Source: Streptomyces reniochalinae (GTDB lineage: Bacteria; Actinomycetota; Actinomycetes; Streptomycetales; Streptomycetaceae). From it: a stretch of DNA of 64,000 nucleotides. The notes beneath the pieces are model-generated. The model worked only from the letters and a program-made list of their open reading frames with translations, had not been told where the DNA came from and did not search any database. Positions within the stretch are counted from its first letter, which is position 1; every line of letters starts with the position of its first letter. Where the stretch lies: positions 1 through 64,000 of the forward strand of contig NZ_QOIM01000037.1 of the NCBI RefSeq assembly GCF_003323735.1. Reading direction: 5' to 3'. The position numbers were made by a program, and so were the translations under genes. Below are positions 48,204-57,106 of this stretch, one piece after another.

Positions 48204-50714
48204 TTACTTGGCGAAGATGCCGGGTCCCGTTGCTGCCGGGGCGGCATCCGCCACGCGGCAACCAACAAGGGCAATCCCCTTGTTGGTCTTCTTGCGGGTC
48301 ACGCCGCGCTCTTCCATGGCGCTGTAAAAGGTGGTCCGCGTCCAGCGCTCACGGCCCGGGAGGTTTTCAGCCTCGCACCACTCAAGGTAGAGATTGAACG
48401 CCTCGTTGCCGTTGACCATGCATGTCTCAGGGCCCTTTTCGAGAACCCCGGGGAAGAAACCGGCGAGAGCGTCTGAGGTCTCGCGGTATTCCTTGCCCGC
48501 ACTCGTGATTACGTCCGGGTCCTTGAGCCCGTCCCGGTACCACTCGATAGCGCCACGCACGGCCCAAGCGGCGATTCCCTCAGCCTCAGCGGCCAACTTG
48601 GTATCAAGGTGGTGATCCCGCTCATGCGGCGCAAACCACCGCTTAAACGGAACCATCTTGACTCGTCGCCAAAGCCCCTCGTCCTGTCCACGGAAACGGG
48701 GCTTGTGGTTCGTGGCGAGCATCAAGAGGAAAGACGGCTTGAACTCAAAGAACTCTTGCCGAAGGAACCGGGCGGCAATCATGTCCTTGCCGGTGACCCT
48801 CTTAAGGATCGCTTCCGACATGGGCTTTCCGGACTCACCCTCACTCGCCATGACGAGGCGCGAACCCCTCAGCGCCGCAATGTCGTTGGGGATGCCCCCG
48901 CCGTGCTTTTCCTCAAAGGTGGCAAACGGCGTTGTCTTGGAAATGGTGCGGAAGACGTGCGTAAGCGTGTCCGTGAGAACACTCTTCCCGTTGGCACCCT
49001 TGCCCCAGAAAACCGCGAAGCACTGTTCCGAGACGTGGCCGGTAATGCCGTATCCGACCATGCGACGCATGAACCCGGGGAGGTCCGGGTTACCGGGGAA
49101 GATTTCCGTAAGGAACGCTTCCCACCGGGGGCACTCGGCTTCCGGCCGGTAGTCGAGATCAAGCGCGTACGTAAGCATGTCTTCCTTACGGTGCGCGTGC
49201 ATCTCGCCGGACCTAAGGTCAACGGTCCCGTTCCGGAACGTCAGCAAGTCGGCGTTAGCGTCGAACTCTGACGCGTCCACGTGAACGGACGGAACGGCCC
49301 TGAGTTCCCGCATGAGCGAATCAATGTTCCGCGTCAGCGTGAACCCCTTAGCCACCTTCCTAAGGCGCTCCCCGGGATCGTCCTTAGGCTCTCCGCCGTT
49401 GGCCCGGTGCTCCGAGGATTTCTCAGCGGCGGCAACCGTGAGCGCTGCCCCCATGTAGTGGATTGCCTGCCTAACGCGCGTCTCGCTTCGCTCCCACGTA
49501 ACGCCGTTCCACACGTAGAACCCAAGCCCGGACGCGTACTTGATGCGACCGGCCGTGAACGCAACGAGCGCGTGAGCGTTCAGCACGTCCGAAGAGCCGT
49601 AGCGGTCGGCAAGCTCAGTCATGAGCCGGACGGCTCGCGCTGCCTCGTCAGAGTCCGGGACGAGCGCGCCCGTGTCGGCGTCCACGAGAGCCGTACCGGT
49701 CTTCCCGGCAACCGGCTTGGCCACCTTGACGGCTTGGTGCAACTCGTTCGGGAAGCGACGAGCCCCGACCCGTTCCCGCCAATCGGTCAAGTCCGCACCT
49801 TCGTACGGGACTTCCAACGTGAACACGTCCACGCCGTGACCGGCGAGCCCGTCAGCGAGACGAGCCGTGAACCCGTTCCCCGCCGTGTCGTTGTCCCCGC
49901 ACACGATGACCTGAGCACCCTTGAGCCCGGCGGCAAGCTCAGCCACCAATTCCGGGTTGCTCGCGAGTGAGGCACCCCGGACGGCAACCGCGTCATACCC
50001 CACGGCAACCGCCGTAAGCGCGTCTCCGGGCCCCTCAGTGACGAGGGTGACCCCGTAACCACCCTGCCCGCGAAAGACGCCGTACGGGGACCACCGGGCC
50101 CCCTCAGGGTTGGTAAGGGATATCCACCGGCCCGGACACTCCCCGGTGAGGTCTCGTCCCTGCAAGCCCCGGGCAACGCCGTTGAAATCGCGAAGCGGGA
50201 CCGTGAGCCGGGGGAACGAACGGAAGCCCCGGGAACGGTAGTTGCGTCGCTCCCCGGTGCTGTCCGTGTACTCAAGGCCGGACACGGTTCCGTCGTCCAC
50301 GCCAAGCATGAGTTCCGCTGAGGTCTCAAGGTCAAGCCCGAATCGGCGGTCCACGTACGCCATGGCGTCCGATGCAATCGGGTTGCCGTAGTCGCCAAGC
50401 GCGAGCGACGTAGCGTCTACGTACTGCGCAAGTGCGGCCACCTGAGCCGGGCCGACGAGGGACGGACGTTCCTTGGCCACGGTGAGCCCGTCGCCGGTTG
50501 CGTTGAACAGTGCGGACCACGGAAGCCCCACGGCGTCAATGACGCTCTTTGTTTCGCAACCGGCGCGGCACGTAAGCCGGACCTTGTTGTCATCTCCCCG
50601 CCAAATCCTCAGTGAGGGTCGCGAGTCGGAATGCCCGGGGCACACCGCGAGATATCCCCCGTCGTTTTGCTCGCTCACGTCAGCGAAGCGGGCCAGTAGA
50701 TCAGCAAACTTCAT
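48204..50714 (-). CDS. bifunctional primase-helicase
   Basis: The 836-residue protein starts with a CHC2-type zinc site (C25, H28, C49, C53). A Toprim region follows (TEGPGDALTA near 222, GDNDTAGN near 273), then a D5/P4-type superfamily 3 helicase with Walker A GKGANGKS near 570. It would make primers and unwind at the phage origin. ATG 50714 has AGGAGAGAG in front and a promoter element 22 bases upstream. Confidence 0.85.
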   Translation of the reverse strand: MKFADLLARFADVSEQNDGGYLAVCPGHSDSRPSLRIWRGDDNKVRLTCRAGCETKSVIDAVGLPWSALFNATGDGLTVAKERPSLVGPAQVAALAQYVDATSLALGDYGNPIASDAMAYVDRRFGLDLETSAELMLGVDDGTVSGLEYTDSTGERRNYRSRGFRSFPRLTVPLRDFNGVARGLQGRDLTGECPGRWISLTNPEGARWSPYGVFRGQGGYGVTLVTEGPGDALTAVAVGYDAVAVRGASLASNPELVAELAAGLKGAQVIVCGDNDTAGNGFTARLADGLAGHGVDVFTLEVPYEGADLTDWRERVGARRFPNELHQAVKVAKPVAGKTGTALVDADTGALVPDSDEAARAVRLMTELADRYGSSDVLNAHALVAFTAGRIKYASGLGFYVWNGVTWERSETRVRQAIHYMGAALTVAAAEKSSEHRANGGEPKDDPGERLRKVAKGFTLTRNIDSLMRELRAVPSVHVDASEFDANADLLTFRNGTVDLRSGEMHAHRKEDMLTYALDLDYRPEAECPRWEAFLTEIFPGNPDLPGFMRRMVGYGITGHVSEQCFAVFWGKGANGKSVLTDTLTHVFRTISKTTPFATFEEKHGGGIPNDIAALRGSRLVMASEGESGKPMSEAILKRVTGKDMIAARFLRQEFFEFKPSFLLMLATNHKPRFRGQDEGLWRRVKMVPFKRWFAPHERDHHLDTKLAAEAEGIAAWAVRGAIEWYRDGLKDPDVITSAGKEYRETSDALAGFFPGVLEKGPETCMVNGNEAFNLYLEWCEAENLPGRERWTRTTFYSAMEERGVTRKKTNKGIALVGCRVADAAPAATGPGIFAK

Positions 50715-50735
50715 ATGCGCTCTCTCCTTTGCTCA

Positions 50736-50762
50736 CTGGCCCTTGAGTGGAAGGGATTCCAG
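50736..50762 (-). promoter_or_regulatory. phage promoter element copy 3 (primase-helicase)
   Basis: On the minus strand it reads GGAATCCCTTCCACTCAAG. It lies 22 bases upstream of the primase-helicase start. Confidence 0.65.
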
Positions 50763-50771
50763 CCGGACGAA

Positions 50772-51281
50772 TTAGGGGTGACGGTTCCTCCGAATGTCGG
50801 TGAGCAGTAGCGCGAAGTCCTCAACTTCGTGAGTGAAATACCACTTGCCCGTGTCGAGACCACGAGTCGTCACCGTGAACGCGTAGCGGTCCGCGAACGC
50901 CCTTGAGGACATGCCTAGTTCGCGCCTAACCCTCGTCCACGTGCTCACGCTGTAGTGGACCCTGCCGCGCCGTACGTTCTGCCGGGACACCTTGACCACG
51001 GCCACGCCGTACGGGTAACCGGCGTTGCGAGCCTCAACGTTCGCTTGCCGTAGGAAGGTTGGGACCGCCGGACTCTTGACGTTCTTGCATTCCAAGATGA
51101 ACGGCACGGCGTGAACGTCGCCCACGTCTGCGGCACCCTCTTGGGCCGGACGCCGAACGTTCAGCGACGAGAACACATCAAGGAACTTGCCGAACTCGTC
51201 CACGAGCCCTAGCGCTTCGTTCAGGTAGTCGCGTACCGCCGACTCCCACCCGGTCCCCTTGGCCTTGTTGGGGTTAGCCAC
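50772..51281 (-). CDS. PD-(D/E)XK nuclease, Holliday junction resolvase-like
   Basis: The 169-residue protein has the nuclease pattern KGTGWESAVRDYL, then GAADVGDVHAVPFILECKN, giving the Glu...Asp...Glu-x-Lys active site, common in actinophage resolvase-like proteins. GTG 51281 overlaps the preceding gene by eight bases. It probably processes recombination or replication intermediates. Confidence 0.75.
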   Translation of the reverse strand: MANPNKAKGTGWESAVRDYLNEALGLVDEFGKFLDVFSSLNVRRPAQEGAADVGDVHAVPFILECKNVKSPAVPTFLRQANVEARNAGYPYGVAVVKVSRQNVRRGRVHYSVSTWTRVRRELGMSSRAFADRYAFTVTTRGLDTGKWYFTHEVEDFALLLTDIRRNRHP

Positions 51282-51453
51282 GTAGCCACCTCACGTCAGC
51301 GCCACGGTTCACGGCATGGCGTACAGCGTCCACGTAGCGGCACCAATCCTTTGATTCACGGATGGCGGGCTCAAGCCAAACGGTGTCCCCCTCCCCCATC
51401 TGTCGCACGTCCCCCATGGCAGGGGCGTTCCCCGCCTTGACTGCCTTGTCCAT
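51274..51453 (-). CDS. 59-residue hypothetical phage protein
   Basis: ATG 51453 is preceded by GGGGAG, and the frame ends at TAA 51276-51274 inside the next gene. The sequence (KAGNAPAMGDVRQMGEGDTV then WLEPAIRESKDWCRYVDA) has no known family. Coupling to the nuclease gene is the main support. Confidence 0.55.
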   Translation of the reverse strand: MDKAVKAGNAPAMGDVRQMGEGDTVWLEPAIRESKDWCRYVDAVRHAVNRGADVRWLRG

Positions 51454-51468
51454 AACTCCCCTTCCACA

Positions 51469-51485
51469 CCTACTACTTGAGTAGG
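51469..51485 (+). promoter_or_regulatory. CIR-like operator 8
   Basis: An exact dyad 16 bases upstream of the 51274-51453 start, next to the terminator at 51496-51538. Confidence 0.75.
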
Positions 51486-51495
51486 TGCCGAACGC

Positions 51496-51538
51496 AAAAA
51501 GGGGCCGGACGGTACCTGTAGCGATACCGCCCGACCCC
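51496..51538 (-). terminator. rho-independent terminator
   Basis: A long hairpin (ggggtcgggcggta / taccgtccggcccc) is followed by TTTTT on the minus strand. It lies 12 bases after the 51550-51831 stop. Confidence 0.8.
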
Positions 51539-51549
51539 GGGTCTTCGTC

Positions 51550-51831
51550 TTACTCGTCGTCGTTGGTTACGTCAGCGGTGACAAGCCGGACGTGTTCGGC
51601 GGAAATCCACTCTTGCCGCATGGAACGGCGCTTCGTGAAACCGGACTCCGTGCCGGTCGGCTGCACCTTGAGCATGGGCCGAAGTCGTCCGCCCTCAAGG
51701 CGAGTTGTCACCTTTACAACCACCGCGTCAGACATGCGGACCCGGTTTCCCTGCCGTGCCGCATAGCAGACGAGATCACCCGGGTACAGTTCCTCACCCG
51801 CGTAATCCGTGATCACACCGCGCTTACCCAT
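51550..51831 (-). CDS. hypothetical phage protein
   Basis: A 93-residue beta-rich protein (GDLVCYAARQGNRVRMSDAV then VVKVTTRLEGG). A good AAGGAGAGA site precedes it. Unknown. Confidence 0.55.
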   Translation of the reverse strand: MGKRGVITDYAGEELYPGDLVCYAARQGNRVRMSDAVVVKVTTRLEGGRLRPMLKVQPTGTESGFTKRRSMRQEWISAEHVRLVTADVTNDDE

Positions 51832-51916
51832 GCCGCATCTCTCCTTAAGTGGGTTGGCCCCCTAACGCCTCAAGACCCGACCCCGGTAACCCGGGGACGG
51901 GGCAAGAGACTTGGCC

Positions 51917-52249
51917 TTACAGGAAGCGAGCGGCAACCGCCGAGTGCTCAACGGCAGGCGGGGCAGGGGTGCCGCCAACCTCAGTGAACGGCTCGTCCAC
52001 GTCAGGCAGCGCCGGAACCTCGTCCGCCGGGGACGGCTCAGGGTCCCGCTCGTCAAACTCAGTGGTCAGCAGAACGTCAGCGCCGGTCGTGTCGATACGC
52101 TCAGCCTTGACGTTCGAACCCTTCGGGTCCACGCCGGAAAGGTGGGCGACACGGGAACGGGCCTTAGCCGTGCCGGACGCGAGAACGAGAGCGGACACGA
52201 ACTCACCGGGCTTGGCGTCATCGGTGCGGGTGATCTCGTAAAGGGCCAT
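51917..52249 (-). CDS. hypothetical phage protein
   Basis: A 110-residue protein with a short beta start (ALYEITRTDDAKPGEFV), a helix and an acidic Pro-rich tail. It may be a small accessory protein. Unknown. Confidence 0.55.
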   Translation of the reverse strand: MALYEITRTDDAKPGEFVSALVLASGTAKARSRVAHLSGVDPKGSNVKAERIDTTGADVLLTTEFDERDPEPSPADEVPALPDVDEPFTEVGGTPAPPAVEHSAVAARFL

Positions 52250-52260
52250 GCGGTCTCTCC

Positions 52261-52446
52261 TTAGGAATACTCAGGGTCGCCGGTCTCTTCGAACACTCCG
52301 AAGCGGACACGGCGTTCATGAATGACAGCGGGTATCTCGTGAGGCTTCCACGTCCAAAGCGGTGCGCGGATTTCCTCATCCGGCAGCGCCTTAAGGAATG
52401 TCGGGAAATCCCTTAGGACGCTGCCGGGAAGGTAGGTATTGCTCAC
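52261..52446 (-). CDS. hypothetical phage protein
   Basis: A 61-residue protein (SNTYLPGSVLRDFPTFLKAL), five bases after the recombination directionality candidate stop. Unknown; likely part of the same transcript. Confidence 0.5.
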   Translation of the reverse strand: MSNTYLPGSVLRDFPTFLKALPDEEIRAPLWTWKPHEIPAVIHERRVRFGVFEETGDPEYS

Positions 52447-52451
52447 GGGCC

Positions 52452-53159
52452 TTACTCGGCAATCGCATCGTTGTACGAGCGGACCCGCTCAAGAACCGGC
52501 TTGTAGTAGCTCACGTGAAGACCCTTCTTGGGCCCCTTCTTGATGGTGAACTCAACAAGCTCAAGGCCAAGTTCCGCCACGGCCTCACCGCCGACGCGCT
52601 CAAGGTCATTCACGTACTCGTGAAGAACCGCCGCCATGGTCCACGAGCCCGTGTGGAACTTGAAAATTCCAAGCTCCGGATCATCGGCCAGACGGAAGAA
52701 CACGTCAATGGACGGAGACGGGCCCATAAGGTCCTTTGCAGCCTGCTTGCGCTCCGAGAAAAGCTCAGGGCAGCCGCACGGCTTACCCTTCCGCTCGTCG
52801 GGCGACAGGAACGAAACGCCGTCGCAGTGATGCACGAGCTTGTTTCGGTTCCACAGCTTCATGTCATCCTTGATAGCCCCGGGGCCGTCAAGAATCACGG
52901 TGACGCTCTCGCGCTCCGTGAACACGTCAATGAAATTCTCAGACGTGCTCTCTTCGTTCTCGATGGGCTGACCGCCGAAGAGCTGTGCTACGGCCTTTGC
53001 AACCTCAGGGTCACCCGTCGAAATGCGCCACTCGCTCAGGGCTTCCGGCTGCCCGTCCACGGACCGGCCAGAGTGGAACCGACCAACGGTGTCATCCGAA
53101 AAGGTCTGACGGGGCTTGGGCTTGTTGTTCGGGTCGGTGTCCCAAATCTTGAGCGCCAT
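52452..53159 (-). CDS. recombination directionality factor candidate (gp3-like)
   Basis: The 235-residue soluble protein starts ALKIWDTDPNN. It contains a CGCPELFSERKQAAKDLMGP segment followed by IDVFFRLADDPELGIFKF and TGSWTMA. This C-x-C-P, ER-KQ, FRLAD-PELG-F-F pattern is as I remember it from actinophage gp3-type RDFs that turn serine integrases from integration to excision. Its place in the early region fits too. It is preceded by both a promoter element and an operator. Homology needs a search. Confidence 0.5.
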   Translation of the reverse strand: MALKIWDTDPNNKPKPRQTFSDDTVGRFHSGRSVDGQPEALSEWRISTGDPEVAKAVAQLFGGQPIENEESTSENFIDVFTERESVTVILDGPGAIKDDMKLWNRNKLVHHCDGVSFLSPDERKGKPCGCPELFSERKQAAKDLMGPSPSIDVFFRLADDPELGIFKFHTGSWTMAAVLHEYVNDLERVGGEAVAELGLELVEFTIKKGPKKGLHVSYYKPVLERVRSYNDAIAE

Positions 53160-53218
53160 ACGTTCTCTCTCCTCAGTGCGTGGGTGCGTTGCGGGAGAGG
53201 GACGAGGGGGAGTCAGTA

Positions 53219-53235
53219 CCTACTACTTGAGTAGG
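53219..53235 (+). promoter_or_regulatory. CIR-like operator 9
   Basis: An exact dyad 25 bases downstream of promoter element copy 4. It lies where a bound repressor would block that promoter. Confidence 0.75.
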
Positions 53236-53259
53236 GGCTCAACCCCTCGTCCCTTCCTA

Positions 53260-53286
53260 CTTGCCCTAGAGGGCAAGGGATTCCAG
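53260..53286 (-). promoter_or_regulatory. phage promoter element copy 4
   Basis: On the minus strand it reads GGAATCCCTTGCCCTCTAG. It lies 101 bases upstream of the RDF candidate, directly after the exonuclease stop, with operator 9 between. Confidence 0.6.
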
Positions 53287-54129
53287 CTAGCGCGCCCGGC
53301 GCTGAGTGCCGGTGACGAGCTTCCCCGTGGACTTAGCGAGAGCCCGACCAATCACGGTCTTGGAAGTCTCGCGGTCCCACGTGAACACCTTCCGCAGCGT
53401 GAGGAACACGTCAAACACGTCAGCGTCAATGCGGACCGGCTTAAGGGCCCACTGTTCCGGCGTGATGTGGAGAACAACCGCGCCGTCAAACTCAGGCATG
53501 GGCTCTCGGTTGCCGTCCGGGTCAATGATGAAATCAGCGTGCGCGTAAGCGCTCATCTGTAGCGCTACGTCCGCGTAGGTGCTCTTGCTCGTCTTCCAGT
53601 CGGCAACGAGCAAGTGAGGCGTGCCGGACCGGTCCGGGGTCGGCTTCCCCTCGTCGTCCAGCCACACGCGCAACATGGCATCGAACGAACCGGCGTAGTC
53701 GTGAGTCTCGGACCATGCCACGTCTTCGGCGCGCACAAGCTCAGGGTTTACCGCCTCAAGGAACGAAGCGAAGTGAGCCCGGTACGGCTCAAGGTCCGGG
53801 TGGACGTGGCCCACGTACTCACCCCGGATCATGCGCTCAAACATGTCATGCGCGTCTGAGCCGATATCGGCGCGAGCCTTTGTGTACCGGCGCGCGGCAC
53901 CCTTGAGGTAATCAACGGCAGCGTCACGACCGGCGGTCTCTGCCATCTGCTGAACGAACGGGAATGAGTCAACGGCCAGTTCGGCAACCATCTTGGCATT
54001 CCAGAACGCAAGGAATGGCTTAGGCAGCATCGAAATAATGGACGTGACACCGGGCCGCTTTACGGTGCTGTCTTCCGGGTCGATATAGAACCGGCTGCCG
54101 GACCGCTGAATTGTGCGAACAGAACCCAT
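53287..54129 (-). CDS. RecB/Cas4-type PD-(D/E)XK exonuclease
   Basis: The 280-residue protein has the family active-site run: YAGSFDAMLRVWLDD, then LLVADWKTSKSTYADV, then LQMSAYAHA (Asp, Asp-x-Lys and the downstream Gln-x-x-x-Tyr). Phage members resect or degrade DNA ends, usually with a recombinase. No recombinase is recognised nearby. A promoter element lies 40 bases upstream. Confidence 0.75.
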   Translation of the reverse strand: MGSVRTIQRSGSRFYIDPEDSTVKRPGVTSIISMLPKPFLAFWNAKMVAELAVDSFPFVQQMAETAGRDAAVDYLKGAARRYTKARADIGSDAHDMFERMIRGEYVGHVHPDLEPYRAHFASFLEAVNPELVRAEDVAWSETHDYAGSFDAMLRVWLDDEGKPTPDRSGTPHLLVADWKTSKSTYADVALQMSAYAHADFIIDPDGNREPMPEFDGAVVLHITPEQWALKPVRIDADVFDVFLTLRKVFTWDRETSKTVIGRALAKSTGKLVTGTQRRAR

Positions 54130-54168
54130 GTGGTGTTTGCCCCTTCCGGGCTAGCGGAGTTGCTTACA

Positions 54169-54193
54169 CATGGGCTTGAGCGGAAGGGATTCC
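54169..54193 (-). promoter_or_regulatory. phage promoter element copy 5 (exonuclease)
   Basis: On the minus strand it reads GGAATCCCTTCCGCTCAAG. It lies 40 bases upstream of the exonuclease start. Confidence 0.6.
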
Positions 54194-54194
54194 C

Positions 54195-54312
54195 GGTGAC
54201 GAGGTGACGAGGTGACGTGGCTTCCGGGTTGCTGCCACAGATAGAGAGCTTTTGGTTTCTATGGATGGAACACAGAGTCTCGTCATTCCGTCACTTCGTC
54301 ACTCTGTCACCA
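54195..54312. repeat. iteron-like 8-bp repeats, replication origin candidate
   Basis: Three tandem GGTGACGA/T units (54195-54218) face four inverted CGTCAYTY-type units (54281-54312) across an AT-richer spacer with tttggtttctatgg. The whole array lies in the 284-bp non-coding gap 54130-54413, between the exonuclease and a hypothetical gene. This is the sort of arrangement seen at phage origins; a regulatory site is the alternative. Confidence 0.5.
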
Positions 54313-54357
54313 CCTCGTACCGCTGTAAGGCGCTGAGCGCCCGTCTCCGGGCATGAG

Positions 54358-54392
54358 AAAGCCCCGCCGGGCCACGGGGACCCAACGGGGCT
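54358..54392 (-). terminator. terminator of the 54414 gene
   Basis: Arms agccccg (54360-54366) and cggggct (54386-54392), with ttt after the stem on the minus strand. Confidence 0.65.
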
Positions 54393-54413
54393 AGTAGGCG
54401 CTCAGACGAACGC

Positions 54414-55031
54414 CTAGAGGGGCTGAGCCCTAACCCACGCGTCTAGCTCGTCCGTGGTGTGGGTCTTGCACATGTACCCCTTGCCGTAGACGTGCATGTC
54501 GTCCGCCGGGCCGTGCGTCCCGCAGATGCCGCACACCGCGTGTCCGTCCGGCATGGGGCCGTGTCGGTGCTCTTTCTCCGTGTAGTGGACGACGAACGAG
54601 CCCGCCGGGTGGCAGCGTCCACAGTTCATGGCGTACTGCGGATTGCACACGAGCCGACCCCCGACCCGTTCGAGCGTCCACCGGGGCCGCTCACGGCCAC
54701 ACAAGGGCTCAGCGCAGTTGGCGAGCGCGTCACCTTCCGGGGTCCCCTCTTCGGGCGTCTCGTCGCCGGTAGCGGCTTGCGTGCCGTACTGATACGCGAT
54801 GATGCACGCTGCCGCACCCGCGTACGTGTCGGCGTACAGGAAGTCACTTCGCTTCCATGCCTTGACGTAGATGCCGGTGGGGGTGTGCTCGTCGCCCACG
54901 TCCATTACGAGGAATTCCCCACGGAGGTTGTGACCGGCGTACACCTTCCCGCCCTTAGCCCCGGGGTCGTGCTTGAACGTGAACCCGCCCTCTTCGGTGA
55001 TCAGTTGGCCCGGAAAGTCTTTCTCTGTCAT
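54414..55031 (-). CDS. hypothetical phage protein, Cys-rich
   Basis: The 205-residue protein has about ten Cys and several His in its second half (LCGRERP, NCGRCHPAG, VCGICGTHG, CKTH), i.e. two or three likely zinc knuckles. The N-terminal half is beta-rich (TEEGGFTFKHDPGAKGG). It starts with AAGTTT-poor leader; function unknown, possibly nucleic-acid binding. Confidence 0.55.
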   Translation of the reverse strand: MTEKDFPGQLITEEGGFTFKHDPGAKGGKVYAGHNLRGEFLVMDVGDEHTPTGIYVKAWKRSDFLYADTYAGAAACIIAYQYGTQAATGDETPEEGTPEGDALANCAEPLCGRERPRWTLERVGGRLVCNPQYAMNCGRCHPAGSFVVHYTEKEHRHGPMPDGHAVCGICGTHGPADDMHVYGKGYMCKTHTTDELDAWVRAQPL

Positions 55032-55039
55032 GTCTCCCC

Positions 55040-55357
55040 CTACTCGTGGTGGTGCTTACGGTGCCGCTCTTCGGCGGTCATGACGGTTCCGGTGTGGTGT
55101 GCCGACCGGGGGTCACCGGCCCGGGTGACGTTGTTCCGTGTCGTAATGCACGAGTCGCACACGGGCTCTCGTACGGCACGGGCCACGGCTGCCGGGTCCG
55201 GGTTCGGGTTGTGGACCGCCTTACCGTCCCTAAGCACGGTGTCCGGCGGTAGTCCGGTCTCCGGGTCTACGCGAAGCGTGTTCACGCAGTCAGGGCACGC
55301 GCTGAACGTCTCCTTGCAGTCCACGCACCGCATGATTGCCAGCATGTAACCGGGCAT
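55040..55357 (-). CDS. hypothetical zinc-ribbon phage protein
   Basis: ATG 55357 has GGGAGG in front. The 105-residue protein has CVDCKETFSACPDC near the start and CDSC later, so one or two zinc-binding sites. It sits eight bases upstream of the previous gene, same strand. Confidence 0.6.
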   Translation of the reverse strand: MPGYMLAIMRCVDCKETFSACPDCVNTLRVDPETGLPPDTVLRDGKAVHNPNPDPAAVARAVREPVCDSCITTRNNVTRAGDPRSAHHTGTVMTAEERHRKHHHE

Positions 55358-55381
55358 GTTCTGAACCTCCCCTATCCGAAA

Positions 55382-55422
55382 GGGCCCCCGCCCCATCCTG
55401 GGAGTGGACGAGACGGGGGCCC
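55382..55422 (-). terminator. hairpin terminator
   Basis: Perfect 9-bp arms GGGCCCCCG/CGGGGGCCC lie 20 bases beyond the stop of the 55442 gene. On the minus strand TTTCGG follows. Confidence 0.7.
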
Positions 55423-55441
55423 GGTCTGCGCCGGTCGGCTC

Positions 55442-57106
55442 TTAGATCAGAGCCTTACGGATTTCCTTCGCGGCGTCCTCAAGCGCCTTAGCCTGCTTTT
55501 CCACCTCTTCGCGCTGCTCTTCGGTGAGCTGCCCGATAGGGGCGGTCTTGAGCTTGGTCATGGCCTTGAGGGCAGCGGTAGCGGCCTTAAGGGTGGTGGT
55601 GTAGGCGTCCGACTCGTTGCCCGCACCTTCCCCGGACCCGTCGCCCTCACCGCCGGACCCGTCGCCCTCTCCGGACTCGTCGCCCTCACCCTCACCGGTG
55701 GTCAGCTCACCGCGCGACCGGTGCCAGTTCTCAAGTTCCTTTTCCTGCCGAGACTTCCGGTCGATCTTGTGGAAATCAAAGACAGCGTCGGACGGCTTGG
55801 CTTCCGGGTTGGCCTCAAGCGCCCGAACGAAGAGCTTGGCCTCTTCCGGGTTCTCGTCCAGCGCGCGAACGTACTTGGTGCGCGCGTCGCTCTGCTGATT
55901 CTGAACGGCCTTGATGAGCTTCTTGAGAGCGTTGGTGCTCTCGAACGTCTCGGGCATGTCCTTGACGGCAAGCTCGTACATGTCCCGGCTCGCCTGCTTA
56001 GCCTGAGCCGTCTTGAGGAACACGTCAGGGTCGCCGTTCTTGTCCGTGATGCGGGCGGCAATCCGCATCTTGGTTGCGGCAATTTCCTTGGCGAGATCAG
56101 ACACCTTCATGGAGGCCGTGAGGGCTTCCCCGATGCGCTGAGCGGCAGCGGTGACAATCTCTTCCGCGTCGGCAACCTCAGTGCGGTAGTCCTGAGTTTC
56201 GAGCGTAGCCACCTCCTTACTCTCCGTGGCCTTTGCCGCCTCACGAGCGGACGACTCCGCCTTTTCCGCCTCAGCGCGGAGCTTGGCCTTAACGGCAGCG
56301 GCACCCGTGCCGGTAATGCTCTCCGTCTTGGTGCGGATCTCTTCCTTGAGGGTGGAAAGCCCCTCTTCGTTCCCCTCGTGGACGAGCGCGGTAAGGCGCT
56401 CAAAGTCCGCGCGAATCTCGTTCGCGGTCTCGTTCTGCTGATCCTTCGTCATGGTCTTTGCCACGTCTTCGCTCTCTCCGTCATTGGTGTTCTCGTCAGC
56501 GTCCACGGGGACGGCAACGGTTCGGGTGACCTCAAGGTTGGTACCGGGAATCTTCACAGTCTCGTTCTTCATCTCAACGGGACCGGTCGGAACGAGCTTT
56601 GAGCACTTGGCGCAAAGCTCAATTTCCGGCTTCTGCTCGTGAGCCGGACCCCAGGAACGAAGCGGGTCCTTGTGGCGCACGTCGCAGAATGCTTCGTGCG
56701 AGCCGTCCAGCTTGAGCGCGTGCGGGGTGCCGTTGCCGACACTCGCAATCGAAATGTCGCCGCGAACGTCGCTGAGCTTGAGCTTTCCGGACATGGTGGT
56801 TTCCTCTTCCTTCGGGCCCTCAGCGGGCTTCCGCTCGTCGGCAGCAATCATGCGCTCTGCCGCCTTTTCGCACGTCTTGCAGAGCTTCCGCGCGCTCTCA
56901 CGGGCGTACTTGAGAGCTTCGGTTGCGGTCTCGAACGAGGGGCCGTCAGCGAAGCGGTAGCGCGTGAGGCTGCCACACGGGTTCTCTGCGTAGTACGCAA
57001 CCTCACCCTTGGCGCTGATCTGCGCTTCCGTCTCATCCTTCGTGGTGGTGCAGACGCTCATACCGGCAATGTGGTTCGTCGTCCGGTTGTACTTGATGGT
57101 GAACAT
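55442..57106 (-). CDS. large coiled-coil phage protein
   Basis: ATG 57106 (FTIKYNRTTNH) follows AGGGGCGGGGCAG; the longer frame has no conserved start. The 554-residue protein has an N-terminal domain with CKTC (about 75) and a CDVRHKD / LCAKC pair (about 135-165), then long charged coiled coils (200-430). A Glu/Gly/Asp/Ser linker (GEGEGDESGEGDG) precedes a final helix. Expressed early by position; it may be a replication scaffold or a host takeover factor. No family recognised. Confidence 0.6.
   Translation of the reverse strand: MFTIKYNRTTNHIAGMSVCTTTKDETEAQISAKGEVAYYAENPCGSLTRYRFADGPSFETATEALKYARESARKLCKTCEKAAERMIAADERKPAEGPKEEETTMSGKLKLSDVRGDISIASVGNGTPHALKLDGSHEAFCDVRHKDPLRSWGPAHEQKPEIELCAKCSKLVPTGPVEMKNETVKIPGTNLEVTRTVAVPVDADENTNDGESEDVAKTMTKDQQNETANEIRADFERLTALVHEGNEEGLSTLKEEIRTKTESITGTGAAAVKAKLRAEAEKAESSAREAAKATESKEVATLETQDYRTEVADAEEIVTAAAQRIGEALTASMKVSDLAKEIAATKMRIAARITDKNGDPDVFLKTAQAKQASRDMYELAVKDMPETFESTNALKKLIKAVQNQQSDARTKYVRALDENPEEAKLFVRALEANPEAKPSDAVFDFHKIDRKSRQEKELENWHRSRGELTTGEGEGDESGEGDGSGGEGDGSGEGAGNESDAYTTTLKAATAALKAMTKLKTAPIGQLTEEQREEVEKQAKALEDAAKEIRKALI

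Noticed and set aside
53287..54129. Cas4 of a CRISPR system
   Set aside because: The PD-(D/E)XK exonuclease sits in a phage replication region with no cas neighbours; a phage exonuclease fits better.
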